Positions 1 through 8,561 of a stretch of DNA of 64,000 bases are shown here, piece by piece. This stretch comes from Nitrospirales bacterium LBB_01 (GTDB lineage Bacteria; Nitrospirota; Thermodesulfovibrionia; Thermodesulfovibrionales; Magnetobacteriaceae): NCBI GenBank assembly GCA_004376055.2, contig CP049016.1:1798001-1862000 (forward strand), read 5' to 3'. Numbering within the stretch: position 1 is the stretch's first letter; each line of letters begins with the position of its first letter. The translations under genes were made by a program, and so were the position numbers. Below the pieces are notes generated by a model. The model was given only the letters and a program-made list of their open reading frames with translations, ran no database searches and was not told where the DNA came from.

Positions 1-1
1 G

Positions 2-3000
2 TCACAGAATTATCACAAAGCAACCGACGTCTATGGAACTAAAGCGTCTCAGCGCTGGGACCCGCGTCACTGTAACAAAGGGATTTCGTTAGTAAGGCGT
101 TTCTATGGCGACCGCCGTGTAAAAAGCCCCATGATACGTAAAGGATTTCTTGAGTGGGTGGAAAAAGGTTTTCCGCGTGACGAAAACGGAATGCCTCCAG
201 CAGAGATGTTTCGCCGCGGCGAGGACACCTATGTTGCAGTAGAATGGGAAAAAGCATACGAAATAGCAGCAAAGACCTTTCATGAAATAGCAAAAACCTA
301 TTCAGGCGATAAGGGAGCACAACTACTTAAAAAACAAGACTACGATGAGGCTATGATTAAACGTATGGATGGCGCCGGTACAAGAGCTATGAAGTTCAGA
401 GGCGGTATGCCTGCACTGGGTTCAATCAAGCTCTTCGGGCAATACCGTACAGCAAACTCGATGGCCCTTTTAGACAAATATGTCAGAAAGGTGGACGATG
501 ATAAAGCTGTTGGCGGCGTTGGACTGGATAACTATACGTGGCATACCGATTTGCCTCCAGGACATCCTATGGTTTGCGGACAGCAGACCATTGATTTTGA
601 TTTGTCTAATGTCGAGTACTGTAACATAGTTGTCTGCTGGGGTATAAACTGGATTTCCACTAAAATGCCTGACGGTCATTGGCTTACCGAGGCGCGCATG
701 AAGGGCAAAAAAGTTATTGCAATAACTGCCGAGTACAGCTCTACGTGCAGCAAATCAGATGAGATTGTAATCATGAGACCAGGCACTGACCCTGCATTGG
801 CTCTTGGAATAGCCCATGTTTTGATTAAAGAAAACCTCTATGACAAGAAATTCGTTAAAACTCACACAGACCTCCCTATGCTTATCAGGATGGACACCGG
901 CAACATGTGTAAGGCAGCCGATGTGATTAAAGATTATAAGCAAAAAGTACTTACAATGAAAAAGATAGTGAAAGAAGCAAAGGATTTGCCTAAACCTGCA
1001 GCAACAAACGAGGGTATGCCTGGCGTTACAGAAGCTATGCGTAACTCATGGGGCGATTACGTCATGTGGGACACTAAAAGCGGAAAACCAGTTGCCGTTA
1101 GCAGTGACGACGTAGGCGAGCATTTCCATAAACTCGGTATAGAGCCTGCCATTGAGGGTGAGTTCACAGTTACAATTGGTGGCAAAGATGTAAAAGTGCG
1201 CCCTGTGTTTGATGTAGTTAAGCAGCACTTGTTTGACACATGGACGCCTGAAAACACGTCTAAGGTAACTTGGGCGCCAGTTTCTGCCATCTATAGCCTT
1301 GCCAGACAATTTGCCAAAAACCCTGAGAAAGTTCTTTTTACTGTCGGAATGGGACCAAACCAGATGTTTAACGCTGACCAAAAAGACAGAGCAATATTTT
1401 TAGTGGCAGCGTTGACAAGAAACGTTGGCTTCTTCGGTGGTAATGTGGGAAGTTACGCAGGTAACTACCGAGCAGCATACTTTAATGGAATGCCGCAGTA
1501 CATGGCTGAAAATCCTTTTGATATAACACTAGACCCAACAAAACCAGCTAAAGTTAAACTAACATATGCAATGCAGTCGGCACATTACTACTCTCACGGA
1601 GATCAGCCTCTAAAGGTGCATGGTCATTATTTTAACGGAAAAAGCCACATGCCGTTTCCAACAAAATCCATGTGGTTTTCAGCCTCAAACTCCATTTTGG
1701 GTAACGCTAAGGGTCACTATGAGATAGTAATGAACCTGTTGCGCCATCCAGCGTACCGCGCTAAGGGGATGCACAAGCGTATGATAGAGGCTGTGTTTGT
1801 AAATGAGTGGTGGTGGACCGGTACATGTGAGTATGCTGACATCGTTTTTGGTGTTGATAGCTGGGCAGAGTATAATCTTCACGACATGACACAGTCTTGC
1901 ACCAATCCCTTTATGCAGATTATGCCGCTTACTGAAATTAAGCGTATCCACAATACAAAGAGCAATGGCGAAACCTATCAGGGTGTAGCTCATGCACTGG
2001 CAAAAATCACGGGAGATAAACGCTTTGACGATTACTGGGCTTTAATGAACGCTCCATACAAGGCAAAGCCATATATTCAACGCGTACTGAGCCACTCTAA
2101 TATGTTTAAAGGCTACGACGTAGAGGATCTACTGGTAAAGGCTAAAGATGGTATTCCTGCTTTGATGATGGGTAGAACCTATCCGAAATTCATTGGTTAT
2201 GAGCAGAGCAATGAGTCAAAGCCCTGGTTTACTAAATCAGGGAGACTGGAGTTTTACCGCGACGAGCAGGAGTTTAAGGACTATGGCGAGAGCATTCCTC
2301 TTCATCGTGAACCAATAGATGCTACGTTCTATGAGCCAAATTGTATCGTAGCCTCACCACATCCGTTGATAAAGCCAAAGACTCCTGAGGACTACGGCTG
2401 GCCAAGCAGTGATCTCAGCCGTGAAACGCGCCAAGCGCGTAACGTTATCTATACGGTGGATCAACTGTTAAAGACAGAGCATCCGCTCATAAAGGATAAA
2501 TTTAACTTCATATGGTTAACACCCAAGTACCGCCATGCCGTGCATACCTTTGCCTCAGATATAGATTACCTGTCAGTGTGGTGGGGGCCATTTGGCGATA
2601 TGTACCGCAAAGATAAGCGTAAACCGTGGGTAGGTGAGGGATACATTGATATGCACCCAGAGGACGCAAGAGCCTATGGGATTGAGGACGGTGATTACGT
2701 GTGGGTTGATGCAGACCCAGAGGATATGCCTTTTACTGGCTGGAAAGAACGCCCAAAAGAGTACAAAGTAGCCCGTTGCATGCTTAGAGCAAGATATTAT
2801 CCCGGCACTCCGCGTGGAGTCACAAGGACATGGTTTAACCTGTATATGGCCTCTTTTGGCTCAGTAAAGGGGCATGAGACCAGAAAGGATGGGCTAGCCA
2901 AGAGTCCTACCACCGGTTACCAGTCGCTGTATCGTTATGGCGGACACCAGAGCGGCACACGCTCATGGCTTAGACCAACACTTCTTACCGATACCCTGGT

Positions 3001-3214
3001 TCGTAAAGAGCTAATGGGACAGGCAACTGGAGTTGGATTCTGCCCTGATGTGCATTGTGCTAACGGTGCTCCTCGTGAGTCTTTTATTAAGTTTTCAAAA
3101 GCAGAGGACGGAGGCGAAAGCGGTAAGGGTAAGTGGAGACCTGTCACTTTAGGCGGACGCCCAACACAGGAAAGTGACAGCTTTAAAAAATATCTGAGCG
3201 GGCAGTATGTCTGA
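2..3214 (+). CDS. nxrA: Nitrite oxidoreductase / nitrate reductase-like alpha subunit (molybdopterin), 5'-truncated
   Basis: Catalytic bis-MGD molybdenum subunit of the type II DMSO reductase family (NarG/NxrA group), interconverting nitrite and nitrate. The frame is open from base 2, before the first ATG at 131, and that upstream part carries family sequence (DPRHCNKG). The gene therefore begins outside the window and 131 is not its start. The Cys at 71-73 matches the last ligand of the N-terminal FS0 [4Fe-4S] cluster of NarG. The Asp codon at 548-550 (context HTDLPPG) aligns with the Mo-ligating Asp of E. coli NarG (CDLPPAS), which marks type II enzymes. A rubredoxin-like molybdopterin-binding C-terminus follows. 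The beta, gamma and chaperone genes follow directly. NxrA versus NarG versus another type II enzyme cannot be settled here; the gamma subunit favours the NxrA-like group. Any Tat signal would lie outside the window. Confidence 0.88.
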   Translation, partial: SQNYHKATDVYGTKASQRWDPRHCNKGISLVRRFYGDRRVKSPMIRKGFLEWVEKGFPRDENGMPPAEMFRRGEDTYVAVEWEKAYEIAAKTFHEIAKTYSGDKGAQLLKKQDYDEAMIKRMDGAGTRAMKFRGGMPALGSIKLFGQYRTANSMALLDKYVRKVDDDKAVGGVGLDNYTWHTDLPPGHPMVCGQQTIDFDLSNVEYCNIVVCWGINWISTKMPDGHWLTEARMKGKKVIAITAEYSSTCSKSDEIVIMRPGTDPALALGIAHVLIKENLYDKKFVKTHTDLPMLIRMDTGNMCKAADVIKDYKQKVLTMKKIVKEAKDLPKPAATNEGMPGVTEAMRNSWGDYVMWDTKSGKPVAVSSDDVGEHFHKLGIEPAIEGEFTVTIGGKDVKVRPVFDVVKQHLFDTWTPENTSKVTWAPVSAIYSLARQFAKNPEKVLFTVGMGPNQMFNADQKDRAIFLVAALTRNVGFFGGNVGSYAGNYRAAYFNGMPQYMAENPFDITLDPTKPAKVKLTYAMQSAHYYSHGDQPLKVHGHYFNGKSHMPFPTKSMWFSASNSILGNAKGHYEIVMNLLRHPAYRAKGMHKRMIEAVFVNEWWWTGTCEYADIVFGVDSWAEYNLHDMTQSCTNPFMQIMPLTEIKRIHNTKSNGETYQGVAHALAKITGDKRFDDYWALMNAPYKAKPYIQRVLSHSNMFKGYDVEDLLVKAKDGIPALMMGRTYPKFIGYEQSNESKPWFTKSGRLEFYRDEQEFKDYGESIPLHREPIDATFYEPNCIVASPHPLIKPKTPEDYGWPSSDLSRETRQARNVIYTVDQLLKTEHPLIKDKFNFIWLTPKYRHAVHTFASDIDYLSVWWGPFGDMYRKDKRKPWVGEGYIDMHPEDARAYGIEDGDYVWVDADPEDMPFTGWKERPKEYKVARCMLRARYYPGTPRGVTRTWFNLYMASFGSVKGHETRKDGLAKSPTTGYQSLYRYGGHQSGTRSWLRPTLLTDTLVRKELMGQATGVGFCPDVHCANGAPRESFIKFSKAEDGGESGKGKWRPVTLGGRPTQESDSFKKYLSGQYV

Positions 3215-3241
3215 TAATACCAGCAAAGGAGGAAATAGATA

Positions 3242-4378
3242 ATGGAAGACGTCTTTAACTGGCAAATAAACCGGAACATGAAGTACCCATATCCAGCAGC
3301 AATGCCTGAGAAACAATTTGCCGCAGTTTTTGACATAAATAAGTGCATCGGATGCCAGACCTGCTCCATAACCTGTAAGACTACATGGACGGCAGGACGC
3401 GGGCAGGAGTATATGTTTTGGAATAACGTTGAATCAAAGCCTTACGGCGGATACCCGCTGTACTGGGATTCCAAACTGTTAGAGAAGATTGGCGGAGGTA
3501 AGTGGAACAACAATACTTACGAGGGTAAGACAATATTTGAAAAGGCGGCTGAGGAAAACAAAAGCGTAGAAGGATTCCTGCCTGCTCTTGAAGACTGGTC
3601 TTATCCCAATATGGGAGAGGATGAGATTTCTGGAGGAGATGTAAAACAGGGAATGCACATTGAGTCGCTTCCGCATCCAATTTGGTTTTTCTATCTGCCG
3701 AGAATCTGCAACCACTGCAGTTATCCGGCATGTGTGGCGGCATGTCCTCGCCAGTCGGTCTATAAAAGGCCAGAGGATGGCATAGTGCTGATAGATCAGT
3801 CCCGCTGTCAGGGTTACAGGCAGTGTGTGTCGGGCTGTCCGTACAAAAAGCCTATGTATAATGCTACTACCAATAGGAGTGAAAAGTGCGTGGCCTGTTA
3901 TCCAAAGACAGAGGTCAGCCTTCACACCCAGTGTATGGAGCACTGTATAGGGAAAATCAGAACTCAGGGATGGCTTAGTCAGCCTGACAAGGCAGATCCA
4001 AGTAATCCAATTGATTACCTTGTGCATATTAAGAAAATTGCGCTTCCTCTGTATCCGCAGTTCGGAACACAGCCTAACATCTATTACATACCTCCGATTC
4101 ATGTTCCATCGCCGTATCTTGTGCAGATGTTTGGAACGGGCGTGGATGCTGCGATTAAAGCTTATAAGGCTGCGCCATCGGATACTACTCTGAAGGGGCT
4201 GTTGGTTTTGTTTGGCAGTTGTGCCGAGCTTATGACTAAGTTTGAAGTTAAAAACGATATTGCTATCGGTTACAACAGCAAGGGTGACGTCGTTGCACAA
4301 GCGCCGATAGTGGAGCCAAATGTTATCAGGGAGCACTACGACAAGGCACGTGACGTGTATCGTCTGGATGTAACATAA
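3242..4378 (+). CDS. nxrB: Nitrite oxidoreductase / nitrate reductase-like beta subunit (Fe-S)
   Basis: Electron-transfer subunit, 378 residues, with four cysteine groups for four iron-sulfur clusters. C35-x2-C38-x2-C41-x3-C45 is followed by CNHC..C..CP, then CQGYRQC..CP, then CVAC with CMEHC. In the third group a Tyr replaces the second Cys (C-x2-Y-x3-C), the position where NarH has Trp and binds a [3Fe-4S] cluster, so one 3Fe cluster is expected. The start is ATG after AAAGGAGG with 7-8 nt spacing. The gene lies 27 bp after the alpha gene and is clearly co-transcribed. No signal peptide is visible; the family is exported, if at all, together with the alpha subunit. Length agrees with NxrB/NarH-type subunits, without the longer NarH C-terminus. 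Confidence 0.9.
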   Translation: MEDVFNWQINRNMKYPYPAAMPEKQFAAVFDINKCIGCQTCSITCKTTWTAGRGQEYMFWNNVESKPYGGYPLYWDSKLLEKIGGGKWNNNTYEGKTIFEKAAEENKSVEGFLPALEDWSYPNMGEDEISGGDVKQGMHIESLPHPIWFFYLPRICNHCSYPACVAACPRQSVYKRPEDGIVLIDQSRCQGYRQCVSGCPYKKPMYNATTNRSEKCVACYPKTEVSLHTQCMEHCIGKIRTQGWLSQPDKADPSNPIDYLVHIKKIALPLYPQFGTQPNIYYIPPIHVPSPYLVQMFGTGVDAAIKAYKAAPSDTTLKGLLVLFGSCAELMTKFEVKNDIAIGYNSKGDVVAQAPIVEPNVIREHYDKARDVYRLDVT

Positions 4379-4393
4379 ACAGGAGGATTGGCA

Positions 4394-5296
4394 ATGAAGA
4401 AAGTGGTTATACTGGGTTTTACACTCACACTTATGCTCATAGCGCTCTGCGGCATGTCTTTTGCCGCAATGTCGGAGGATGGCATCAGGGTGAGTCACAT
4501 AAATGGTAACATTTCTTTAAATGACGCTGGGATTTGGAAATCAGCCAAAGCAGCTCATATTAAACTCATAGCGCTTGAAACCACTAATGCGCTCAGGCAC
4601 GGCACTGTTCCAGCAGCTGACGCTAAAGCGCTAAATAGTAACGCAAGGTACGTGTTTAATCTGTCAAAACCAGCGCCGGTGCTTACGGTTAAGGCAGTTC
4701 AGAACGGTAAACAGATTGCCTTTCAGTTAACCTGGGATGATGCGACTCAAGACACTGAAAACGCAATTGATACTTTTAGAGACTCAGTGGCAATGCTGTT
4801 TCCGGTTAAGCAGACAGCAGAGTTGTACCCATCTCCACTTATGGGAGCAAAGGGCGAGCCGGTTAACGTATGGCAGTGGAGAGCCGACTGGCAGGCAGAA
4901 AAAGACGGCAAGCGCAATTTGAGCGCTCGTCAGCCGCAAACTGATGGCATTCATGTCTCATATTCTGATGCGATTTTAAAATCAGAGTACCCACAAAGAC
5001 CGTCAAAAGACGCCACTATGATTCAGTACATAGCAGAGGGGTATGGCACTCTTACAAAGTTACACAATCAAAGTCCGGCCGCTCACGGCTCATACAAAAA
5101 CGGGAAATGGACTGTTGTGTTTGTCAGGAACTTGAAAAGTGACGATGGAGGAGACGCTGAATTTACCTCCGGTAAGAAGACTTATGTCAACTTTGCGGCA
5201 TGGAACGGCGCTGCCGGTGATGTAAACGGTATGAAATCCATATCAGTAGTGTGGACGCCTCTTGTGTTTGATGGCGGGTCACAGGCAAAGAATTGA
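4394..5296 (+). CDS. Haem-b gamma subunit of type II DMSO reductase (ethylbenzene dehydrogenase-like, NxrC-like)
   Basis: Protein of 300 residues with a cleavable signal peptide (MKKVVILGF... ending near FAA), then a beta-rich domain of the ethylbenzene dehydrogenase haem-binding type. Family members bind one haem b and pass electrons between the beta subunit and periplasmic or membrane carriers. The ATG at 4394 is preferred over an in-frame TTG at 4388 because AGGAGG (4381-4386) sits 7 nt before it and the TTG is too close. It lies 15 bp after the beta gene. Its presence in place of a NarI-type membrane cytochrome suggests the complex is not the classical NarGHI. A single C-terminal membrane anchor is not evident, so attachment must come through another protein. 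Confidence 0.8.
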   Translation: MKKVVILGFTLTLMLIALCGMSFAAMSEDGIRVSHINGNISLNDAGIWKSAKAAHIKLIALETTNALRHGTVPAADAKALNSNARYVFNLSKPAPVLTVKAVQNGKQIAFQLTWDDATQDTENAIDTFRDSVAMLFPVKQTAELYPSPLMGAKGEPVNVWQWRADWQAEKDGKRNLSARQPQTDGIHVSYSDAILKSEYPQRPSKDATMIQYIAEGYGTLTKLHNQSPAAHGSYKNGKWTVVFVRNLKSDDGGDAEFTSGKKTYVNFAAWNGAAGDVNGMKSISVVWTPLVFDGGSQAKN

Positions 5297-5988
5297 TGGA
5301 TAGTGCAGCCACAGATGCTGTAGATTATGATAAAGCGACCGCTGTCGTAAGAAGCCGTATTTATGGGCTTCTGGCAGCGGGCTTTCGCCAGATGAGTGAG
5401 GAGCATTTTCAACAGCTGTCTGAGCATTACGTTTCTTCATGGAAAGAAGTTGTGGGGTTTTTAGCAGCGGACGAGGGGCAGTTACTGCCCCTCGTCGACT
5501 CCTTGTCAGAGGCTTTAAAAGCCGGTAACTACAGCGATTTGTATGATGAGTACAATAGTTTGTTTTTGTCGTTTGGGCGGACTTTTGTCACGCCGTATGA
5601 AATGGAGCGCATGAAGGATACCCCTCAGCACTCCCTCACTTCACAAGCGGAACTTGCTGATGTAGCAGGTTTTTATGGAGCCTTTGGTCTTGACACGTCA
5701 GCCAGCGTGCCCGAACGGGTTGATCACATATCTACCGAGCTTGAGTTTATGCACGTGATGGCGCTAAAAGAAGCCGCAGCGCTTGAAGAGGGCGATCCCG
5801 AGCACTTAGAGATTGTGCGGCATGGGCAGCAGAAATTTATGACCGACCACCTCGGACGATGGGTTAACAGATTCACAGATGCTGTTGTTGCTGTCGGTGA
5901 TACAGGCAGTTTTTACTATACACTTGCTAAAATACTAAGCATTTGGATAGAAATTGACAATTCTTTACTCTTTGATAATGAACAGTAA
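5296..5988 (+). CDS. TorD/NarJ-family molybdoenzyme maturation chaperone
   Basis: Cytoplasmic all-helical chaperone of 230 residues. The TorD/DmsD/NarJ family binds the apo alpha subunit during molybdenum cofactor insertion and before export. The central segment YDEYNSLFLSFGRTFVTPYE followed by E-F-M-H near residue 155 is typical of the family. The ATG overlaps the gamma stop codon (TGATG), which argues for translational coupling; a TTG 3 nt earlier is less likely. It is the last gene before a strong hairpin terminator, so nxrA-nxrB-gamma-chaperone is one transcription unit. Confidence 0.82.
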   Translation: MDSAATDAVDYDKATAVVRSRIYGLLAAGFRQMSEEHFQQLSEHYVSSWKEVVGFLAADEGQLLPLVDSLSEALKAGNYSDLYDEYNSLFLSFGRTFVTPYEMERMKDTPQHSLTSQAELADVAGFYGAFGLDTSASVPERVDHISTELEFMHVMALKEAAALEEGDPEHLEIVRHGQQKFMTDHLGRWVNRFTDAVVAVGDTGSFYYTLAKILSIWIEIDNSLLFDNEQ

Positions 5989-6006
5989 TAAGGAATATAA
6001 GTAGGA

Positions 6007-6041
6007 TTTTAAGGGAAAGGGCAAAGCCCTTTCCCTTAAAA
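6007..6041. terminator. Bidirectional rho-independent terminator
   Basis: Perfect 16-bp inverted repeat (6007-6022 with 6026-6041) around an AAA loop. The stem is TTTTAAGGGAAAGGGC, so it is flanked by T on one strand and A on the other and works in both directions. It separates the convergent nxr-like operon and the TauE/SafE gene. Confidence 0.9.
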
Positions 6042-6049
6042 ATAATAGT

Positions 6050-6937
6050 CTAAAAAAACTTATAAATGTACTGAATAGCGATAAACATAAATATTACTGA
6101 GAGAATTAATTTAATCCATTTTTCAGGCATATGTTTTTGAGTTTTAGCGCCAAGGTACATACCGGCAAATCCTCCGATGCCAAACAAAAACCCCAATAGC
6201 CAGTCCGGTCCTGAGGTTACTCCAGAAACCGGTATGAGGCTGTAAAAAATTATACCAAAGACTGACGTTATGAATGTTCCCATAAGCGCAGGCCCTGAGA
6301 CAGTGTAAACAGGGAGATTAAACATGGTCACACAAAATGGGGCAATTATAGCGCCGCCTCCTATTCCGTAAGCGCCCCCTATAATGCCTACAATAAAGGC
6401 AAGTGCAAACATGCCTGCCGTGCTAAAGGATACCTTTTCTCCCATAAACTCATACTCCACACGTTTTAAAGTAAAACGAGCGTTTGTGACAATAAATGAG
6501 CCGGATTTAGAGGCGCTGACATTTTTTTTCGCTAAAGCTCCCGTAAGAAGCCTCATCCCCACGTAGGCAAGCACGATGCCGATAAAGAGCTTAAAGGTTC
6601 GTGCATCAGGCATAAATTTCACCCTAAGATAGTAACCAATGAAGACGCCAGGGATGGTTCCAACTATTATAACCCACGTAAGTGGCCAGACCATTTTCTT
6701 GTCCCGAATATATTTGTAAACGCCGCCGGGTATCCCAATGATATTATAAAGCAGATTTGTAGAGTTGACCGATGGCAGCGTATAGCCCAAAATGCTGACC
6801 TGAAAAGGCATAATTAAGACAGCGCCTGATACGCCTCCCATAGAGGTAAAAAACGAAAGAACAAATGCAAAAAGTGGCGGCACTAAAACAGAGGTTCTTA
6901 CCCCTGAGATTGGAAACACTATTGTCAGAAAATCCAT
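6050..6937 (-). CDS. TauE/SafE (sulfite exporter) family permease
   Basis: Membrane protein of 295 residues with about eight hydrophobic segments and the duplicated glycine-rich family motifs: FFTSMGGVSGAVL near the N-terminus and GGAYGIGGGAIIAPF in the second half. The family carries organosulfonates, sulfite or related anions across the inner membrane. A hydrophilic stretch near residues 135-165 separates the two halves. GAGGAGG precedes the ATG. It follows the RlmD-like gene by 11 bp. Substrate cannot be read from sequence; a sulfur oxyanion is a guess from the family and from the TsuA-like gene 10 kb away. Confidence 0.8.
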   Translation of the reverse strand: MDFLTIVFPISGVRTSVLVPPLFAFVLSFFTSMGGVSGAVLIMPFQVSILGYTLPSVNSTNLLYNIIGIPGGVYKYIRDKKMVWPLTWVIIVGTIPGVFIGYYLRVKFMPDARTFKLFIGIVLAYVGMRLLTGALAKKNVSASKSGSFIVTNARFTLKRVEYEFMGEKVSFSTAGMFALAFIVGIIGGAYGIGGGAIIAPFCVTMFNLPVYTVSGPALMGTFITSVFGIIFYSLIPVSGVTSGPDWLLGFLFGIGGFAGMYLGAKTQKHMPEKWIKLILSVIFMFIAIQYIYKFF

Positions 6938-6948
6938 GAAGCCTCCTC

Positions 6949-8205
6949 TTATTTCATTTTAATATTTCGCAAAGTATCAGTCTTTAGCTCAAACACTGAA
7001 AGAGTTTCGGCATGGTAGGTGTTTGGAAACATGTCAAATAATGTGACAGAAAGAAGTGCATACATATCCATGAGTTTTGCTGTGTCCCGCGCAAAAGTTG
7101 AGGGATTACATGAGACATAAGCGATTTTTGAGGGAGAAAGCGCTTTAAGTGTTTCCATTGCTTTGTTGGTTAACCCGGAGCGTGGAGGATCAATGATAAC
7201 GACGTCATATTTTTGCATTGAGCGGTATTTTTCAAAAGATTTTGTTTTAAAGGTCACGTTTTTAACGTTGTTTAGCTTAACGTTACGCAGGCCGTCCTCA
7301 ACACTGTGCCTATTTTCCTCGATAACAGTTACGGTGCGTGCTGAAAACGAAAGAGGAATAGCAAAGTTACCTCCTCCTCCGTAAACATCCAGAATGTTTT
7401 TGCCGTCAAGCGGCTCAAGAAGCTCCAGCATCTTTTCTATCAGAAGAGAGTTCATAGCCCAGTTGGACTGAATAAATCCCATTGGCGACACTGTATATGT
7501 ATATGGAGGGGTGGTACTTTCAAGCACACAAAAGGTTTGTCCAACTGAAATGCCATTATCTGTTACTACCCCGTCAAAACCGATGTCAAGAAAAAAATCC
7601 AACTGCGGCTCATCCACACCATCGCCTCGCACAAAGGCTATCGTGTTAGTGCCGGAGAGAATTTGAACCTCCTTTATACCCCTTAGAAAACGAGCTCCAG
7701 TCAGCTTTTCCAAAAATCTGTTAATCACGGGGTTTAACAAGTAGCACTCAGCTATGGGAATCAAATGTCGTGAGTGTTCTCTGTAAAACCCGATTTCAGT
7801 CTCACTGCGTCCTGAAATCTTAAACTGCGCTTTGTTTCTATAATTCCATTGATTTAGGAAAATCGTCTCTGTAAGCGGTATTTCTCCATCTTTCATTTTA
7901 CCTATTCTAACAAGGCAGTCCAGAAGGATTTCCTCTTTAATGGAAAGCTGCCTCTCATACGAAATGTGCTGATAGTGACAGCCTCCACAGAGGTTATAGT
8001 CCTTACAACGGGGAGTAACCCTGTCTGAGGAAGCGTTAAGAATCTCTACAGTTTGTGCTATCGCATAGTCGCGTTTACTCTCAGTAAGCTCCGCTATGAC
8101 CCTTTCGCCGGGCAGCGCCCCTTTTACAAAGATAATGCCGTCCTTTTTAGACAGACACATTCCTCCATAAACAGGGGCTGCCGGCTCAAGCTCCAGGAGT
8201 TTCAT
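6949..8205 (-). CDS. rlmD: 23S rRNA (uracil-C5)-methyltransferase, RlmD/RumA type
   Basis: SAM-dependent methyltransferase of 418 residues that methylates a uridine C5, probably in 23S rRNA. It has an N-terminal TRAM-like OB domain (residues 1-60) and an iron-sulfur motif C67-x5-C73-x2-C76 with a later Cys near residue 154. The Rossmann fold shows DVYGGGGNFAIPL, then VIIDPPRSGL and the catalytic region YVSCNPSTFARD with the nucleophilic Cys. The ATG overlaps the stop of the response-regulator gene (ATGA), so it is translationally coupled to signalling genes, an odd partnership. RlmD versus RlmC or TrmA-like specificity is not certain. Confidence 0.85.
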   Translation of the reverse strand: MKLLELEPAAPVYGGMCLSKKDGIIFVKGALPGERVIAELTESKRDYAIAQTVEILNASSDRVTPRCKDYNLCGGCHYQHISYERQLSIKEEILLDCLVRIGKMKDGEIPLTETIFLNQWNYRNKAQFKISGRSETEIGFYREHSRHLIPIAECYLLNPVINRFLEKLTGARFLRGIKEVQILSGTNTIAFVRGDGVDEPQLDFFLDIGFDGVVTDNGISVGQTFCVLESTTPPYTYTVSPMGFIQSNWAMNSLLIEKMLELLEPLDGKNILDVYGGGGNFAIPLSFSARTVTVIEENRHSVEDGLRNVKLNNVKNVTFKTKSFEKYRSMQKYDVVIIDPPRSGLTNKAMETLKALSPSKIAYVSCNPSTFARDTAKLMDMYALLSVTLFDMFPNTYHAETLSVFELKTDTLRNIKMK

Positions 8206-8561
8206 TTCCTGGCTAACAGGGTCTTTATCGTGCTCTTTAATTCAGTTAAGTCTGCTGATTTTACAACGTAAGCATCCGAGGCCCACACGGAGAAATCATC
8301 CCTGTAATCATAAGCCGTTGACATTATTACGGGTAGATTCGGTTTCTTCTCTTTCATCCGTCTAAGCACCTCTATGCCGTCCATACCAGGCATCAGAATA
8401 TCCAGAGTTACAATGTCAGGGGTTTCCTTCTCAAAAAACTCCAAAGCTTCTTTGCCTGAGCTTGCTATGAAAACCTCATAGTGTTCATCCTCAAGCTCCG
8501 CCTGGTACAGCATTCTAAGATGTTGGTCGTCATCAACTATCAGCACCTTCGGTTTACTCAT
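8202..8561 (-). CDS. Single-domain response regulator
   Basis: CheY-like receiver of 119 residues with no output domain. The acidic pocket D10-D12, phosphoacceptor D54 (VTLDILMPG), T82 and conserved K101 are all present. It overlaps the 3' end of the multi-sensor kinase gene by 8 bp and the start of rlmD by 4 bp, so kinase, regulator and methyltransferase are co-translated. It is probably the direct target of the kinase and would act by protein-protein contact. Confidence 0.88.
   Translation of the reverse strand: MSKPKVLIVDDDQHLRMLYQAELEDEHYEVFIASSGKEALEFFEKETPDIVTLDILMPGMDGIEVLRRMKEKKPNLPVIMSTAYDYRDDFSVWASDAYVVKSADLTELKSTIKTLLARK

Noticed and set aside
131-3214. ATG 131 as the true start of the alpha subunit
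   Set aside because: The frame is open to base 2 and the upstream codons carry the conserved FS0 cysteine region of the family.
3479-4498. 339-codon open frame on the minus strand across nxrB
   Set aside because: It is antisense to a gene with strong Fe-S motifs and has no family features or ribosome site.
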